Positions 26,575-38,955 of a stretch of 64,000 bases of DNA are shown here, piece after piece. This DNA is from Centropus unirufus (lineage: Eukaryota > Chordata > Aves > Cuculiformes > Centropidae), in contig VYZI01000123.1 of NCBI GenBank assembly GCA_013397695.1, forward strand, positions 1,218,961 through 1,282,960, in the 5' to 3' direction. Made by a program: the position numbers and the translations under genes. The notes beneath the pieces are model-generated. The model was not told where the DNA came from. It saw only the letters and a list, made by a program, of their open reading frames with translations, and made no database searches. How positions within the stretch are numbered: the stretch's first letter is position 1; every line of letters begins with the position of its first letter.

Positions 26575-27345
26575 AAGGGGCCAGTAGGTACCATATGAAG
26601 TTCAGAAAGGATAAACGCATACCCCTGTTCCTGGGGATGGACAGCTCCTTGTAATGATACAGGCTGAGGATTGATGACCGGAGAGTAGCCCTGCAAAAAT
26701 CAGTCCAGGGAACCCTAGCAGGATGTGAGATGAGCATGAGAAAGAAGTGCCCTGGCAGAAGAAAGGCCAACAGCCTCCCAGGCTGTCTCAACAGGAATAG
26801 AGACAGTACACTGAGCAAAGAGATTATCCTTCTACTCAGCACTCTCTAGACCATAGTTAGAGTGTCACATTTTGGGTCCTCCTGTACCAGGCAGATATTG
26901 ATGAACTGGACTATGTTCAGTGGAAGACAATAAAGATGTTGAAGTGCTGGAACATTTGTCCTAAGAAGAGAGGCTGAGAAAGCTGGACTTGTCCAATCAG
27001 GAAAAGAGATGGCTTTGGGCGGACCAAACAGCAGACCCCAACTCACAACAGACAAAGAGTGCAGTTTGAGGCATAGTAGGACATCACAGGAAGTCAGAAG
27101 ACAACAGGTATAAATTGAAGCAAGAGCTGCTCAGGGTGGTTGCAAAATTTTTCCCCATGAAGATGGTGTAGCATTGGAAGCAGTTGCCCAGAAAGGCTCT
27201 GTTCCAGCTTCGGAGGTGTTCAAGGAACTACTGGATAAATTCCTGAACCATTTGAGTTAGACTTCAAGTTGAGTCTGTTTTGAGCAGAAAGTTGGAGTAG
27301 AGACTTCCTGATGTCCCTTCAATCTGACCTATCCTATGATCCTAA
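26575..27345 (+). mobile_element. CR1 LINE 3' fragment, sense strand
   Basis: The plus strand follows the sense CR1 3' region: 'gatgagcatgagaaagaagtg', then 'gccaacagcctcccaggctg', 'aagagaggctgagaaagctg', 'attggaagcagttgcccaga', and the terminus 'cctatcctatgatcct'. It is 5'-truncated, as nearly all CR1 copies are, and heavily mutated. Open frames of 117 and 69 codons on the opposite strand lie within it and are not genes. Confidence 0.85.
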
Positions 27346-30300
27346 AACGGGGGACAGTAGTATGAAAAAAAAAAAAATCTTAAAAGTCTTTTTACTTTAT
27401 TATAAATGTAGAAAGTACAACCTTGTCTTCAGTAATTATAGAACAAATTGATGTACTTATCATCCTCAAGGCCAGGGCGAGCGTCAGACATTACCCATGA
27501 TAATATTTTTGCAAACCAACGTACAGCTTGGGCCATTTAAAGTTCATAAAGGGAAGGAAGAATGAAGAGAGGGAATGAGAGACATTTAATACTCAGGAAA
27601 AGAAGTTAGTAAGTTCTAATTATATTTTCATGGAAAAATATTATCACTAACTTGCTACACTGTCTGTTTTAGGGAGGTTTTGATGTGTATCTGACTGATT
27701 ACTTGGCTTTATGGTAGACAAACATGCAACGTTGCCCATAGTAGTAAGATGCTATTTTGATCAGTTTTAGGCATATTTCATCAGAAATGACACATTTGTC
27801 ACAGTAGACTCTAGAAAAAGAATTTAATGGTTTTGAAAGTGAATGGCCTATTTATCACTGGGGAGACAGCCCCAAATCAAACCAGGGAATTAAGGAGCAG
27901 TATTTATTTTAACTAATGTATTCTTATGCATCCCTGATTAATTTTGGTCAATATCTTTTGTTTGAAAATGACAATATTTTGATTTTTTCTCACTAGCTGT
28001 TAAAAATGAAGGAAACTAGTCAGTGTTTTACAACACCACACTTTATTGAAACTTCAGTTTTCCACTAAAAATCAATCTAATAAGAAATATCAAGCAATCC
28101 TTTTAAACATCCAGTTAGGACTTTGGGTCCTTCAAAAGCTTCAAGAATGTGGTACATGCAAGCAACAAAAACCTCCAAGTGTTTTAACTTAGTTCTCAAT
28201 TAATATTATATTTTTAGTTTATGCACATTTACTTCTGCTAGAACTGGTATTTTCAAAACCAACAAAGAAACAGGAAAGGTATTGTTGATTCAGTGTTTGA
28301 GTGTATTTTGGCTTGAAATTACTAAAAGAAAACAGTAAAGCTGGAGTAATAAAGATCAGAACAACTACTCCTACTACGATTCCAAAAGCCCGTCATAGAA
28401 TCACTGTAATTTAGCAAAGTCACAGATGCACAAAAGGAAAGTATAGGAACACAAAATATGATTGGTCATGTATTGCTGGTCAGATTAAGGTGCTCCTATA
28501 TTTTGTTTTCAATTACTAAAAACAAAAGAGTGCACAAGGAACAAAAAACCCCTAAAGTTATGAATACCACTGGACTTAGAGAACTCTATACCTGTATATT
28601 AAAATAACTAAGTGGAAAATATTTTCATGAAATATAGTTTGTTTGGGTTTTTTTCTTTTTTTACTAGATGCACTTTTGATCTTGGTAGGGTCTTATTTAA
28701 AAGACAAGTTATCTGAAGTCAAATGGATTTTCAAATTATTACCACCTGATAAGACTTTTCTTTGGTTGAAAAAGGTTCTGCTGAGCAATTAAAAACATCT
28801 GAGCCTCGCCTACAGTAAATACTAATGTGATCCAAACTGCTGCCATGAACTTCAGAGACAGAAAAAAAATAGTGTACCCCAAAACGGACATATACAGTGC
28901 CTATGAGATTATTTCCTTATTGTTTAACCCTCAGGTGCTACAATGACAAAAAAAAATGGCTAGAGAAACCGATTGGGCTCATCATAGTCATCAGGCTTTC
29001 TCAGAGAGGGAGGCAGAATCTGGTGGAGTTGGTCCTGACCCTCTACCTGTCCTGTGGATAGATTCAGTTTGCAGGGCTGTAAAGCTGGCCTTCTTCCCCA
29101 GTACTCAAAATTAACTTTGGCTCCCGGGTGATTTTTTCTGTTAATCAGCTGCCAATCCATTGTATAAATATTTCCAACCTATTTAATATAAAAGTTTCCA
29201 GTCTAGCAAAGCAGGGCCCTATAGGCTATTTCCAGACTTGTTGTCTCAGTTGTATTGGCAGGATCCCAAGCTGTGGACACTGAGTGGCAGAAAGCTTGCT
29301 TATGACAGGGAAGCAGGGAAAGAGGAGGAGAAAATTGAAAATATTAGTTGAAAATATTGAAAATATTAGTTCTGCAGAAGAAGGAGCAAAATTCAAATGA
29401 TCTGTCATAGCCTTGAAAATGGGTATGATCATGTAGAACAGGATGGAGCAAAGCATTTGGGGATAATCAGTAAGCATGGAAGGAGTTTCAAAGGTGCCTG
29501 ACCACCCTTTCATCCCCAGTGGAGTCCAAGAGGGGAGGTGATAATGCCACCTACCATTTCCCTTAGCCCTGGAGGATAATGCTTACTGGGCAGTCACTTG
29601 CAGAGCCGCAAGCCAAAAGGAGAAAAAGGAGATCATTACTTCCAGTTCCAGAAATCTTAGTGATCTGTTAAATAGATTAGGTAAAATGCCTGTGCAGAAT
29701 ACACTGCAGAGACTGAAGCTTTAAATTATTGCTTGGGTTCTCTTGCATAAATATCTGGAACAGTCCGTTATAGCTCTGTAAGAATGGACATCTTAAAAGG
29801 TACAGGGTGGCAGACAGCTGCCTTTCACCTTCACATCTTCTGGATTTTTTTATCATTAACAGGTTAGCATGTTTTGTTTGTAGGTTTTTTTTTTGTTTGT
29901 AGGTTTAAAATTTTATCTGTTTTAAGGAAACTGATCCATCTTTCCAGAATCAGAGTGTACACTCTCTCACACACATATCTGCACAGGCACGTGTACATCT
30001 CTTCCTTGGAAACAGAGACTGCATTGTCTGCATAGGCCAGAAAATATAAAACTTGGATGATAAGCAAGGCAAAACTGAATCTGATTTTCAGGTGTAGATG
30101 TTAATATAAGATTTGAGTTATTTTCCATGTTCACATAATAAAAGCACTCATTGCAAACTTTCCATAAAAAAAAAGCTTGGATAGAACATGCAAAATTTCA
30201 GGCTCTAAACAATTTGCTTGAGATGTGTATGGTGCATGTCAGTCAAGAGTAGACGAGAAGGATCATAGCAGGAAGCACAACTCTGCCATAGTGCATTACT

Positions 30301-33300
30301 TGCCCTTTTCAAATAGCACAATTACCACTTTGAAGTCTTGGTGAGCTTAGTACAGTTTCAGTAGATCTGTATTTAAACACATATTGGAACCTGAATTTTG
30401 TTTGTGGAGATCTTTGTGTATTGCCTTGCAACCAGTAGTTTGAATATTTCTTTTACTTAAACAAAGACCAACTACCTCAAAGCAGAAGTATGATGTTCAG
30501 TACTGGACAGACTGCACAGAGTTCAATACTTTTCTAAATGAGAGAAAAGGAAAACCCTTAATAATCACATTGTAACATGTAACTTGACAGCAATATTCTT
30601 AGAGATAGCAAATATCCCTCATAGGACATCACTTGGACAAGTTGGACAAATTGTGTTCAACAGAATTCAAGGTCTTTTTCCAACAGATACCAAATAACCA
30701 TGCTCTTTGTGTAATAAATATTTTAAATGATATCTCATTTGCAAATTATTTTAAAGAAATGTTACTTATTATTGCTAGTTTTTTGTCCCAACAAAAAAAT
30801 ACATGCCTTTTGCATTTATCCAAACATCTGGATATTAGTCTCTGAGGGCTTTTTCCCACTCTGTTGCTTAACTATTGAAGCAGAAGCTCTACTCAGCAAT
30901 GGAAAACAGGTAATTTCCAGTGATGAGTCATCCATGTGAGATAAGGATTATCCTTTTCATCCAGGGGAAAAGAAAAAACACTTCCAAGGAGTCAATTTTT
31001 ATTTTGCCTTGAGAATATAACTATTTTCTTCCCTAGGTGTCTGAAATTTCTTGGCAATAGGTGCATATTTTTTTATTTGCTGCATCCTACTTTTTTGATA
31101 GAGTGATTGAACATACTGACATTTCTATTCAGAATATTTATTGGAGTAAAAACTTCTCCCATGCCAACCTGAAACCATGTTAGCCAAATAACACAGAATG
31201 CTGATATGGAATAAATTTGTCCTGTCTGTCTAAAAATTTTTCAAACTGATGACAGATTATTGCTGTACTACTAAGTTTTGTGCTGGATCAATATCATCAG
31301 TCCATGGCACCTCAACTCAATGTTGGCATTGGGCTTGTGAGCATAAAATGTAAGATGTATAGAAACTGCAGTATTTTCGCTAAGTCAGATTTGTTTGGTT
31401 AACCAAACCTACACCTAAACTTGTGTCTAAGTTTTAATTAAAAGTTAAACTGAGAGCTACTCTGTTTAAAACATTTTTTCCCCTTAATAATTAGCATCGG
31501 TGTAATAAAAGCTGTTTAACAAAACTGGTATCTTTATAAAAATATAGTTTATGTATCACTCGGTTTAAATAGGCAGCGTGTCTCCTCCTGTGTACTCTTC
31601 TAGAAAACAGTGTAGTGCGTTTCATTTGACTCATCCTAATACAGCTGATTTTCATCTGCCACATCTGGGTAAATCTCAGAAGCATTTGCTGTGTTCAGTG
31701 AGACAGAGATGTCAACTTGAAGGCAATCTTCTGACCCGTGACTGGAGTGGAACAAATAATGAAACTTTGGATTTAATTTTTTTCTTTATTTTTTTTTAAT
31801 ATCCATAAGCAGATTGGGAACATTTAATTTTATAATTTCCCATTATTTGAAAAGTAATTCATTAGCATTCTGCTGTGAATATCAGTATTCTTTTTTCACA
31901 ATTTCTATGCTGTTGACTATGTACACAAATCACACGGTAATATGTCTTTCCTGATAGACTGATCTGTGTAATCAAGCATGAAAAATCAAGGTATAGAAAC
32001 AAATAAAACAATAAATATGTTTCAGCAAATATTTTTTCTTAGATTTATGTGTTTTTTAAAAGGTGTGCTCTTAGAAAGCTTGATCCCTTTATTTTTTATT
32101 TATTTATTGTTTTTTAAAATGAGCATGAAAGAATGTAAGCACAGCTGAAGTGACATTTTCCTGACTCAGTACTCGCAGCATACAGAGGAGAACACTCAGA
32201 AAATGATGCTACGAATGACTCTGTCAGCAAAAACATCACATTGCCATCACAAAAGATGTATTCCCTTTTTGTCACCAGCCAGACAAGACAATCCTCTTCA
32301 CAGTGGGCTAAATTCACATTACAGAACTGTGCTTTTTAAATTCATATTAGCTTGAGAAGAGTCTTCTTATTTTATTAATGCAAAAGAAATATATTAAAAC
32401 ATCTTGGTTTAGGACAGGCTGGATTAGACATAAGGACTTCTCTGCAATTTATAAAGCACTCTTAAAAATGATGACGAATTGTGGTGAAAGCAAAACCATG
32501 CGATATGCCAGAGAACAGTACACTAGCTTTATTGCAGCTATAGGGTGTGCAATACTCTGGTACTGCAGTTTATTTAAACCGGAGAACAGGTACCATCTCA
32601 CTAATTGCTCCCACTTGGAAGTCTACCTAGAGCCTGGTGGCTCTGTATGTTACTCAATGGATACACCTCAAGTCAGGCAGGTCCAAGGAAAACTAAGTAC
32701 TGACCTAGACTGTGCTTGTAAGTTGTGTATCTCTTGAAGATGCCACTCAGAAACACACTTACTTTCTTTTGCTTCTCTCAAGAAGTTTACAATTCAGATA
32801 CTTTATTTCTTGCATTATTTTCCAAATACTTTCACATGGTATGATTTCATGAACAAATTGTAATGTGCATGTTGATACACTCCTGTGAATTCCCTAATTA
32901 AATTCTGGAGCTGATTCTAATTTGCAGCTCTCTTTTGCCATTGAAAATATTTTCTATTCATTCTCACTTACACTCTGAGTATGTGGTTACACGAGTTTCC
33001 TGTGCTTTTGATAAATACTTTATAAGTGTCAGAGCTGCTTCATTTCCTGCCCAACTGTAGTACTGGGAACTACAGACACAAAATATAAAAGTCTTATTCT
33101 GCAGTGGCACCAAGAATCTTGGGCTTGAAAACTCTGTTCCTCACTCTTTCTGAAAGAGAGTATGCATTTTCCTGTGAATAACATACAGAGCTTTCCAAAA
33201 TTAAGGAGGACCTGAGACCAACTAAATTGTCTTTCTTTTACTTCAGCATTACAGCCTGCTGTCATGAATTTAAATCTCTATTGAACATTCAGGACTACAA

Positions 33301-34920
33301 AGAATGCAAAGTTTCACATCACTGGCTTTGGCTTGGATTGAAATTCAGTATTAATTGAAAACTTTTGTCATGATCATCCACACAAGGAGAAAACACATTT
33401 TGTAGTAGTTTGGCCAGAGATAGATGGATCAAAACAGTAATAAATATAGAAAACACTGAAAATATAGGAAAAAAAATGACTCTGCTGCTTCAACAAGGAA
33501 ACAGGCTCACTTCCTTCTATGCTTATTGGGGAAAAAAAAAATAAAAGGTATATTGGGTTAAAAAATACTTTTGTTGTTTGATGCCATGGGTGATTTATAA
33601 GGTACACAGCATCTGTGACGTCTGAGATACAGAGGTTCTTACGAGTATAAATTTCTGGCATTAGAAATAACTCTTATTATGTACCATTAGTGCTGTTTTA
33701 TGAAAAGAGCTGCACAGATTGTTGTCCCCCCAAGCGTATCATGGGAAACCTGCCTCTGAGTTTTAAGGGTTGATCACTGGCTGGTAACTTTTTTTGTTAT
33801 GGCATGATTGTGATTTAGGGTAGGTGATTCTGCTTGCAAGATGGATATAAGGAAAATCCAGGAAGATGTCAGTAGCAGGTCAAACAATAGATATTGAAGC
33901 TATATGAATCATCTTTCTTTCCTCAGATCATTTCTAGACGTCTGAGGTGATCCTCTTGCATGATGTCCGACTGCTCATCGTGAACAAAAATATAAATGCT
34001 GACTAGACACAATTTTCTCATCATCTCCCAAAGGAAGAAGATTATGAAGATATCAAGCAAGCCTTGGCAATTCAGTTACTATTTCCTACCAGTTCTTGGT
34101 CTAAGACAAGAGGGAAAGTATATAACAATAGGGAAAAGATTATAAATTAGATCATATTCATCAGTGGGTCAAGAATTTAAGATAAACAGGTGACCATGAT
34201 GAAACTAATACTGAGTTAACTCCATATCTAAGAAAGCAAGCAACCACTTTCCACCTGACATTGGCCATAGAAAAGTCAATGGTGAATAAGCCTCCTCTGT
34301 TAACAATTTGTAGCCAGTCTTTGAATTTGGGAGTTTTTTAGGTGGATCTGTTTTTTTTGAGATTTCATTGTCCTAAAGAATTTTTCACATAATACTACCC
34401 ATAGATCCCAAAATTCATAAGTCATTGCTGGCTTTATATGAACAGGATGGCTTGGCACTTACATGACTGTCAACTTGTACCAGGGCTTTTTAGAGCATAA
34501 ATATCCCCATACTGTGCTTGGAGGCTTCCTGAAGTAATACATCAGTAAAAGATTTTCCCTTGCAATTTCGCACACCCCCAGGACCACTTAACCTCTCTCA
34601 GCAGTAGCTTACCAGGTCAAATGTATGACTCAAATTTTCTACAGCTCCTCTGTGGATGCAGAAAGGGAAGTATATGCATTCCTAGCTTTTTCCTATGAAA
34701 GTATATAGTTCACTGTTCTTAGCAGGGTCTGATGAACTGCTCATTCTTTTAAGGCTTATAAAGCCAACGCGGAGAATTTATCCATCTACCACCTGAACTG
34801 CTGCAGTGTGGTGACAGAACGTGTATCTGGCTGACAGCAATAACTAGCAACTTGTGTGTCACTTATAAAAAATACACACATTTTCAACCTTATGATATGG
34901 CTCTGGTTAGGTAATGTCTA
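27346..34920. other. Intergenic, no supported gene
   Basis: AT-rich with short low-complexity runs: A13 near 27.37 kb, duplicated 'tttgtttgtaggttt' near 29.87-29.91 kb, and duplicated 'gaaaatatt' units near 29.34-29.37 kb. The longest frame is 119 codons (32,378-32,737), unrecognised and of a length expected by chance here. No RNA gene was recognised. Confidence 0.6.
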
Positions 34921-34924
34921 CAAG

Positions 34925-35100
34925 AGAGCTTTCCCATATAGGCCACCTTCAAGTACTGAAAAGTTGCTATAAGGTCTCCCTGGAGTGTCTCTAGGCTGAA
35001 CAGACTCAAGTCTCTTAGTCTACTCTCACATGGGAGTTTTTCCAACCTTCTGATCTTAAAGAACTTTTCCAACCTTAATGATTCAATGACTTTGACAATG
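34925..35100. mobile_element. Chimeric CR1 remnant
   Basis: 34,930-35,040 reads as antisense CR1 ('gctataaggtctccctggag', then 'ctaggctgaacagactcaag'). It is joined directly to a sense CR1 3' terminus at about 35,050-35,097 ('gatcttaaagaacttttcc', then 'aaccttaatgattcaatga'). Two CR1 pieces in opposite orientation therefore abut. Confidence 0.7.
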
Positions 35101-38100
35101 ACCTTTATCAAGGAAAACAAAATAAGGAACAGGTATTTCTCACATAAAAAATGAAAATAAACTTTCTTAGGCTATTTTAATATGCCTTTTAAAGGAACAG
35201 CTAATAATATAAATGTATGTTTCACTTGTGTTTTATAGTTCATCTTTATATAGCATCTCTTGCTAAGATGAAGGGTAATTAAGACTGGCTCAAGCAAAAT
35301 CTTTACAAAAGATCAGACTATCTGAGCTGGCACTGCTCGTCAATTGTGTTTACATCAGAAAATTATGGGGTCAAGTGAAGATATATGCAGGGATGAGTAA
35401 ACATATTCTGCACGTCTTTTTAATATGTACCCATTAAAAAGACATTGCTTCTTTAGAAATGTCACCTGTGTTCCTCTGAAACACTTGCCATACACAGACA
35501 AAAGGTAGCCCAAGTCTTAATGTTAGGAGTGTAAATAATAAGCAAGTTAGAGGGTTAACCTATTTAAATAGGTTTCTTTACATGTCTTTTTTTCCCTAAA
35601 AAATCTCATTTGGATTCTGCTTCAACTCTTCTGTATTATTTCTACTGTTACATAAATAAAAATAAAGTGTTNATATAATTATATATCATATCATATAATT
35701 ATATGTCATGCTCACTGCTGAAATCGGCAGGGTATGTCTTAAATAAAGAGCTTTACACAAGAATGTCATGTCATTTAATTTACCTTTTAGAATCTTATTA
35801 GTTGTTTCTGGTATAAATCTCAGTTTCCTTTACAGCATAACTATGGGTTATTCAAAGGGGCATTTGTCTTGCAGGAAAACCTAAATTAGCACCAGGAAAA
35901 AAAAAATCTGTATGAAAATGTATGTAACAGCAAGATACATTACTAATTTTTTTTTTATTGTGACATGTTTGCAGAAAAAAAATATCTCACACGCCTAAGA
36001 TTCTGGGACTTCATCTATTTTTAATAGTCTTGCAGATCAAAATCATGACTAGACTTAGCTATTGAAGTATAATTTAGTGCTGTGTGCTTATGCACTGTCA
36101 CTGTCTAGACGAAGCTCTTGCGGGGAGATGGGTGTCACCTCCCTAAAGAGAGCTGCGTGTGGCGATGCTGCTGCCACGCAGGAGTGCTGACCTTGCTTCC
36201 TTTCTAAATGCTCTGTGGTCTCTGCCTAATTGTACCTGAAGCAGTGAAACTGGTGTGTTCTTTGTAATGCATGCAGGGAACTAATTGAATGTTTTTAAAG
36301 AGATTTCTGTAAGCACTGAAGAGGTATGTAGGGATTTATTTTCTTCCTTTCATTTTAACATTTAATAGCATGTGATTATTGATCATTTTTCCTGGTTTTG
36401 AGTATCTAATGATCAAATTCTACTTTCGTTATTTGTCTAGTAGTTAAAAAATCTAAAATAAATTTATGACCTTGACATTCGGAGATTTACTGCAAATGCA
36501 GGTGAAAGGACTGGAAGAATATGTCTTCAATCTTTGTTTTTTAATACTACAAGGAAGATTTCTATTGACTGGGAGTCTGAAAGAGATGACATTTTTCCTT
36601 TTCACGTTTCTACAGTAACTTTAAGCAATGTAACAGCAGCAACAATAGCAAATTTTATAGTATTAAGAACAGTCTAAAAGACATAGTTTTTCCAATGCAT
36701 TTTAACTAAAATACAGCATGTGACTTTTGAAATGAGGAAGAAAAGTAGGTCAACACGTGTTATACATATGATTGAGCAAGAAAAAACCTCAAGCATTGAA
36801 TATATACTTTTATAATAGTAATGAGGAAAATAACTTGTATAAAACCACTAAATAATTCTAGGGTCTTAAATTAAAGGCAATTAGCATAATTTTGAAACAC
36901 CAGTATTAGGATTGCCACAATTGCTGTGGAGTTAATGGTAGACACTAATGTTATTGCTCTTATTCCAATGGTGCAATCATCCAAAGATATATAGATAATG
37001 TGTTTTCAGACTCTACAAACACAGTTTCTCTGTGCTTGCTCTTTGCCAGCAGCAGGGGCACATCCTGAGATGCAGTTAGCTATAAGTACACATCAGATTA
37101 AAACACTGAACATTCAAAAATCTTCACTTCTTGATAGTGTTAGATATGGCCCCACCAATTTTGCTGACAATCTAGCAGCCACTGATGGCAGCCCAACCAC
37201 ACTGTAATTTCAGGTAGCCGCAGTGGTAAAAATACTTATTCACATGACTTTAGCAGTGAAACTGCCTGGTAGTGGTCAACAGGCAATCCTAGGATGCAGA
37301 AAACATGATTTGGCCATAGATTACAGAAAAGCTTTCTGAACTTTCTGGTATGAGCACCTGCCTCTTATGAGAAAGGAAGATGATGTCCTCCCCTGGCCCT
37401 TGTTCAGCAGCATGGAGCAGATTGGGGTTTTTTTTGCATTGACTGGAATACTCATTCATAAAGATGTTCCTTAATGAATTACCCAGTCAACTACCATAGA
37501 CTGTGGAATTATTACTAAAAAAAAAGATAACCAAATGACAGTAGCTTAATGAGAACCTAAATAATAAACCCCGTACCTCATATTGAGTGGCTGGGGAAAA
37601 TGTGACTTTCTTTCTTATGTAGGGTGGTAGGTTATGAACTTGCCATCAATTGAGACTACTCAAGTCATGTTAATGTAATTAAGAGGGGCAGCCACCATTT
37701 TCTATTTATCTTAACATTTTCACCTGAACACGAGCTTACTGAATTAAAGCTATGCCAATGAGCCCCATTTCATTATTATCATAAGAAAAAAAGAGGCCTT
37801 TATCTAATCATGTGAAACATACCTAAACTAGGACAAACTTCCACAGACTCTGAGCCTAGACAAAACTTTAGATAGTGACAATATGTCCTATTAGTACTGA
37901 AAATATTTACAATACTGATCCCTAAATCTGTGATGAAAGGACATTTCCCAGATATCAACGTTAAGCGTTGTAATCTCATCAACATTCTTCAACCTGCATT
38001 TACTATTTTATAATCTCTAACATGAGATGAATTACCTTCTGAGTGTTGTTTCTTTTGTTGGTCTGTCTTTCTTTATCTTAGGAGAACAATGAGAAAGAGC

Positions 38101-38204
38101 TATATTGTCTTTCTTTCTAAATGTCACAGGGCAGGAAGGGTCCAGGCAAATTTTACATCTTTCCCCACCCCAAACAGCTCATAAAGCTGACACAATGTCA
38201 TGTT
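35101..38204. other. Intergenic, nothing recognised
   Basis: AT-rich DNA with an AT-rich imperfect repeat and a lone ambiguous base at 35,672. No supported gene, RNA or named repeat. Confidence 0.6.
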
Positions 38205-38955
38205 TTAGCTGTGGCTGGGCCTGATCATTAGCTAAATATGAGCAGTTGTGACCCAATTCTGCTCTTCTGTGCGCCCTATGAAAAGAGGAAAGGGAATTGA
38301 GAGAGAGAGGTATGGGTTGGAAACTAAAACAGCTTTAATGAAACCACAAAAATAAAAATATTATTAATGAGAAAATAATAAAATACATACAAACACAGGA
38401 AATAGAATACCCCCTCCCCCACTGTGATGAATACATCACTACTGAGGCTGTGGAACAGGCACAGGGAAAAGATCTTGGGTTGAACTCACTGGCAAGTGGG
38501 ACCTAGACTCAGGAACTAGATTCAGGAATGCACATATCCAGGATGAGGGGCAAAAAGACAAGGACCGCACTGGATGCTCGCCATCAAAAGAGAGCTTTGT
38601 CGTCATGATACTTCAGTTTTATATTGAGTATGATGTATATGGAATATAGATTACTCTGGTGATCAGTTTTGGCTCACCTGTCCTATCTGCTCCTCCCTGC
38701 ACCTGTATCCCTCTTTTGCCACTTTCACTTATGGCACCCCACCAACTTGAGGATGATCTTGGTTTCCACAGGAGTAAGTATAAGCAATGGCCTTTCTGCA
38801 TACCAATGTCCTGTGTTATCACTTCTGGAAAGATACACTGTTTGAAAAACATGCAGTTAACTTTCAGAAAATGGAGTTACTTAGGTCAGGCTTAACTGAA
38901 AAGTTAGAAGACTGATTCTACTTGAGCTCAAACCAAAACCCACAGTTAAGGTAAC
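38205..38955 (-). mobile_element. LTR-like dispersed repeat, copy B
   Basis: Collinear partner of copy A, same strand, about 13.8 kb away, without the nested CR1 tip. On the minus strand it begins near TGTGGGTTTTGGTTTGAGCTC and contains the block 'cattaaagctgttttag' next to an AT-rich stretch. It ends near ...CAGCCACA. The roughly 750-bp length and TG...CA ends fit a solo LTR. Overlapping 77- and 78-codon frames inside are not genes. Confidence 0.6.

Noticed and set aside
26489..27055. Minus-strand frames of 117 and 69 codons
   Set aside because: They lie on the antisense of a sense-oriented CR1 fragment (the first mostly so) and do not look like any host protein.
28390..28414. 'catagaatcac' as another CR1 tip
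   Set aside because: Only about a dozen bases match and no further CR1 blocks follow.
32378..32737. 119-codon plus-strand frame starting with ATG
   Set aside because: No recognisable family. A frame of this length is expected about once by chance in 64 kb of AT-rich DNA over six frames. No supporting splice or promoter signals.
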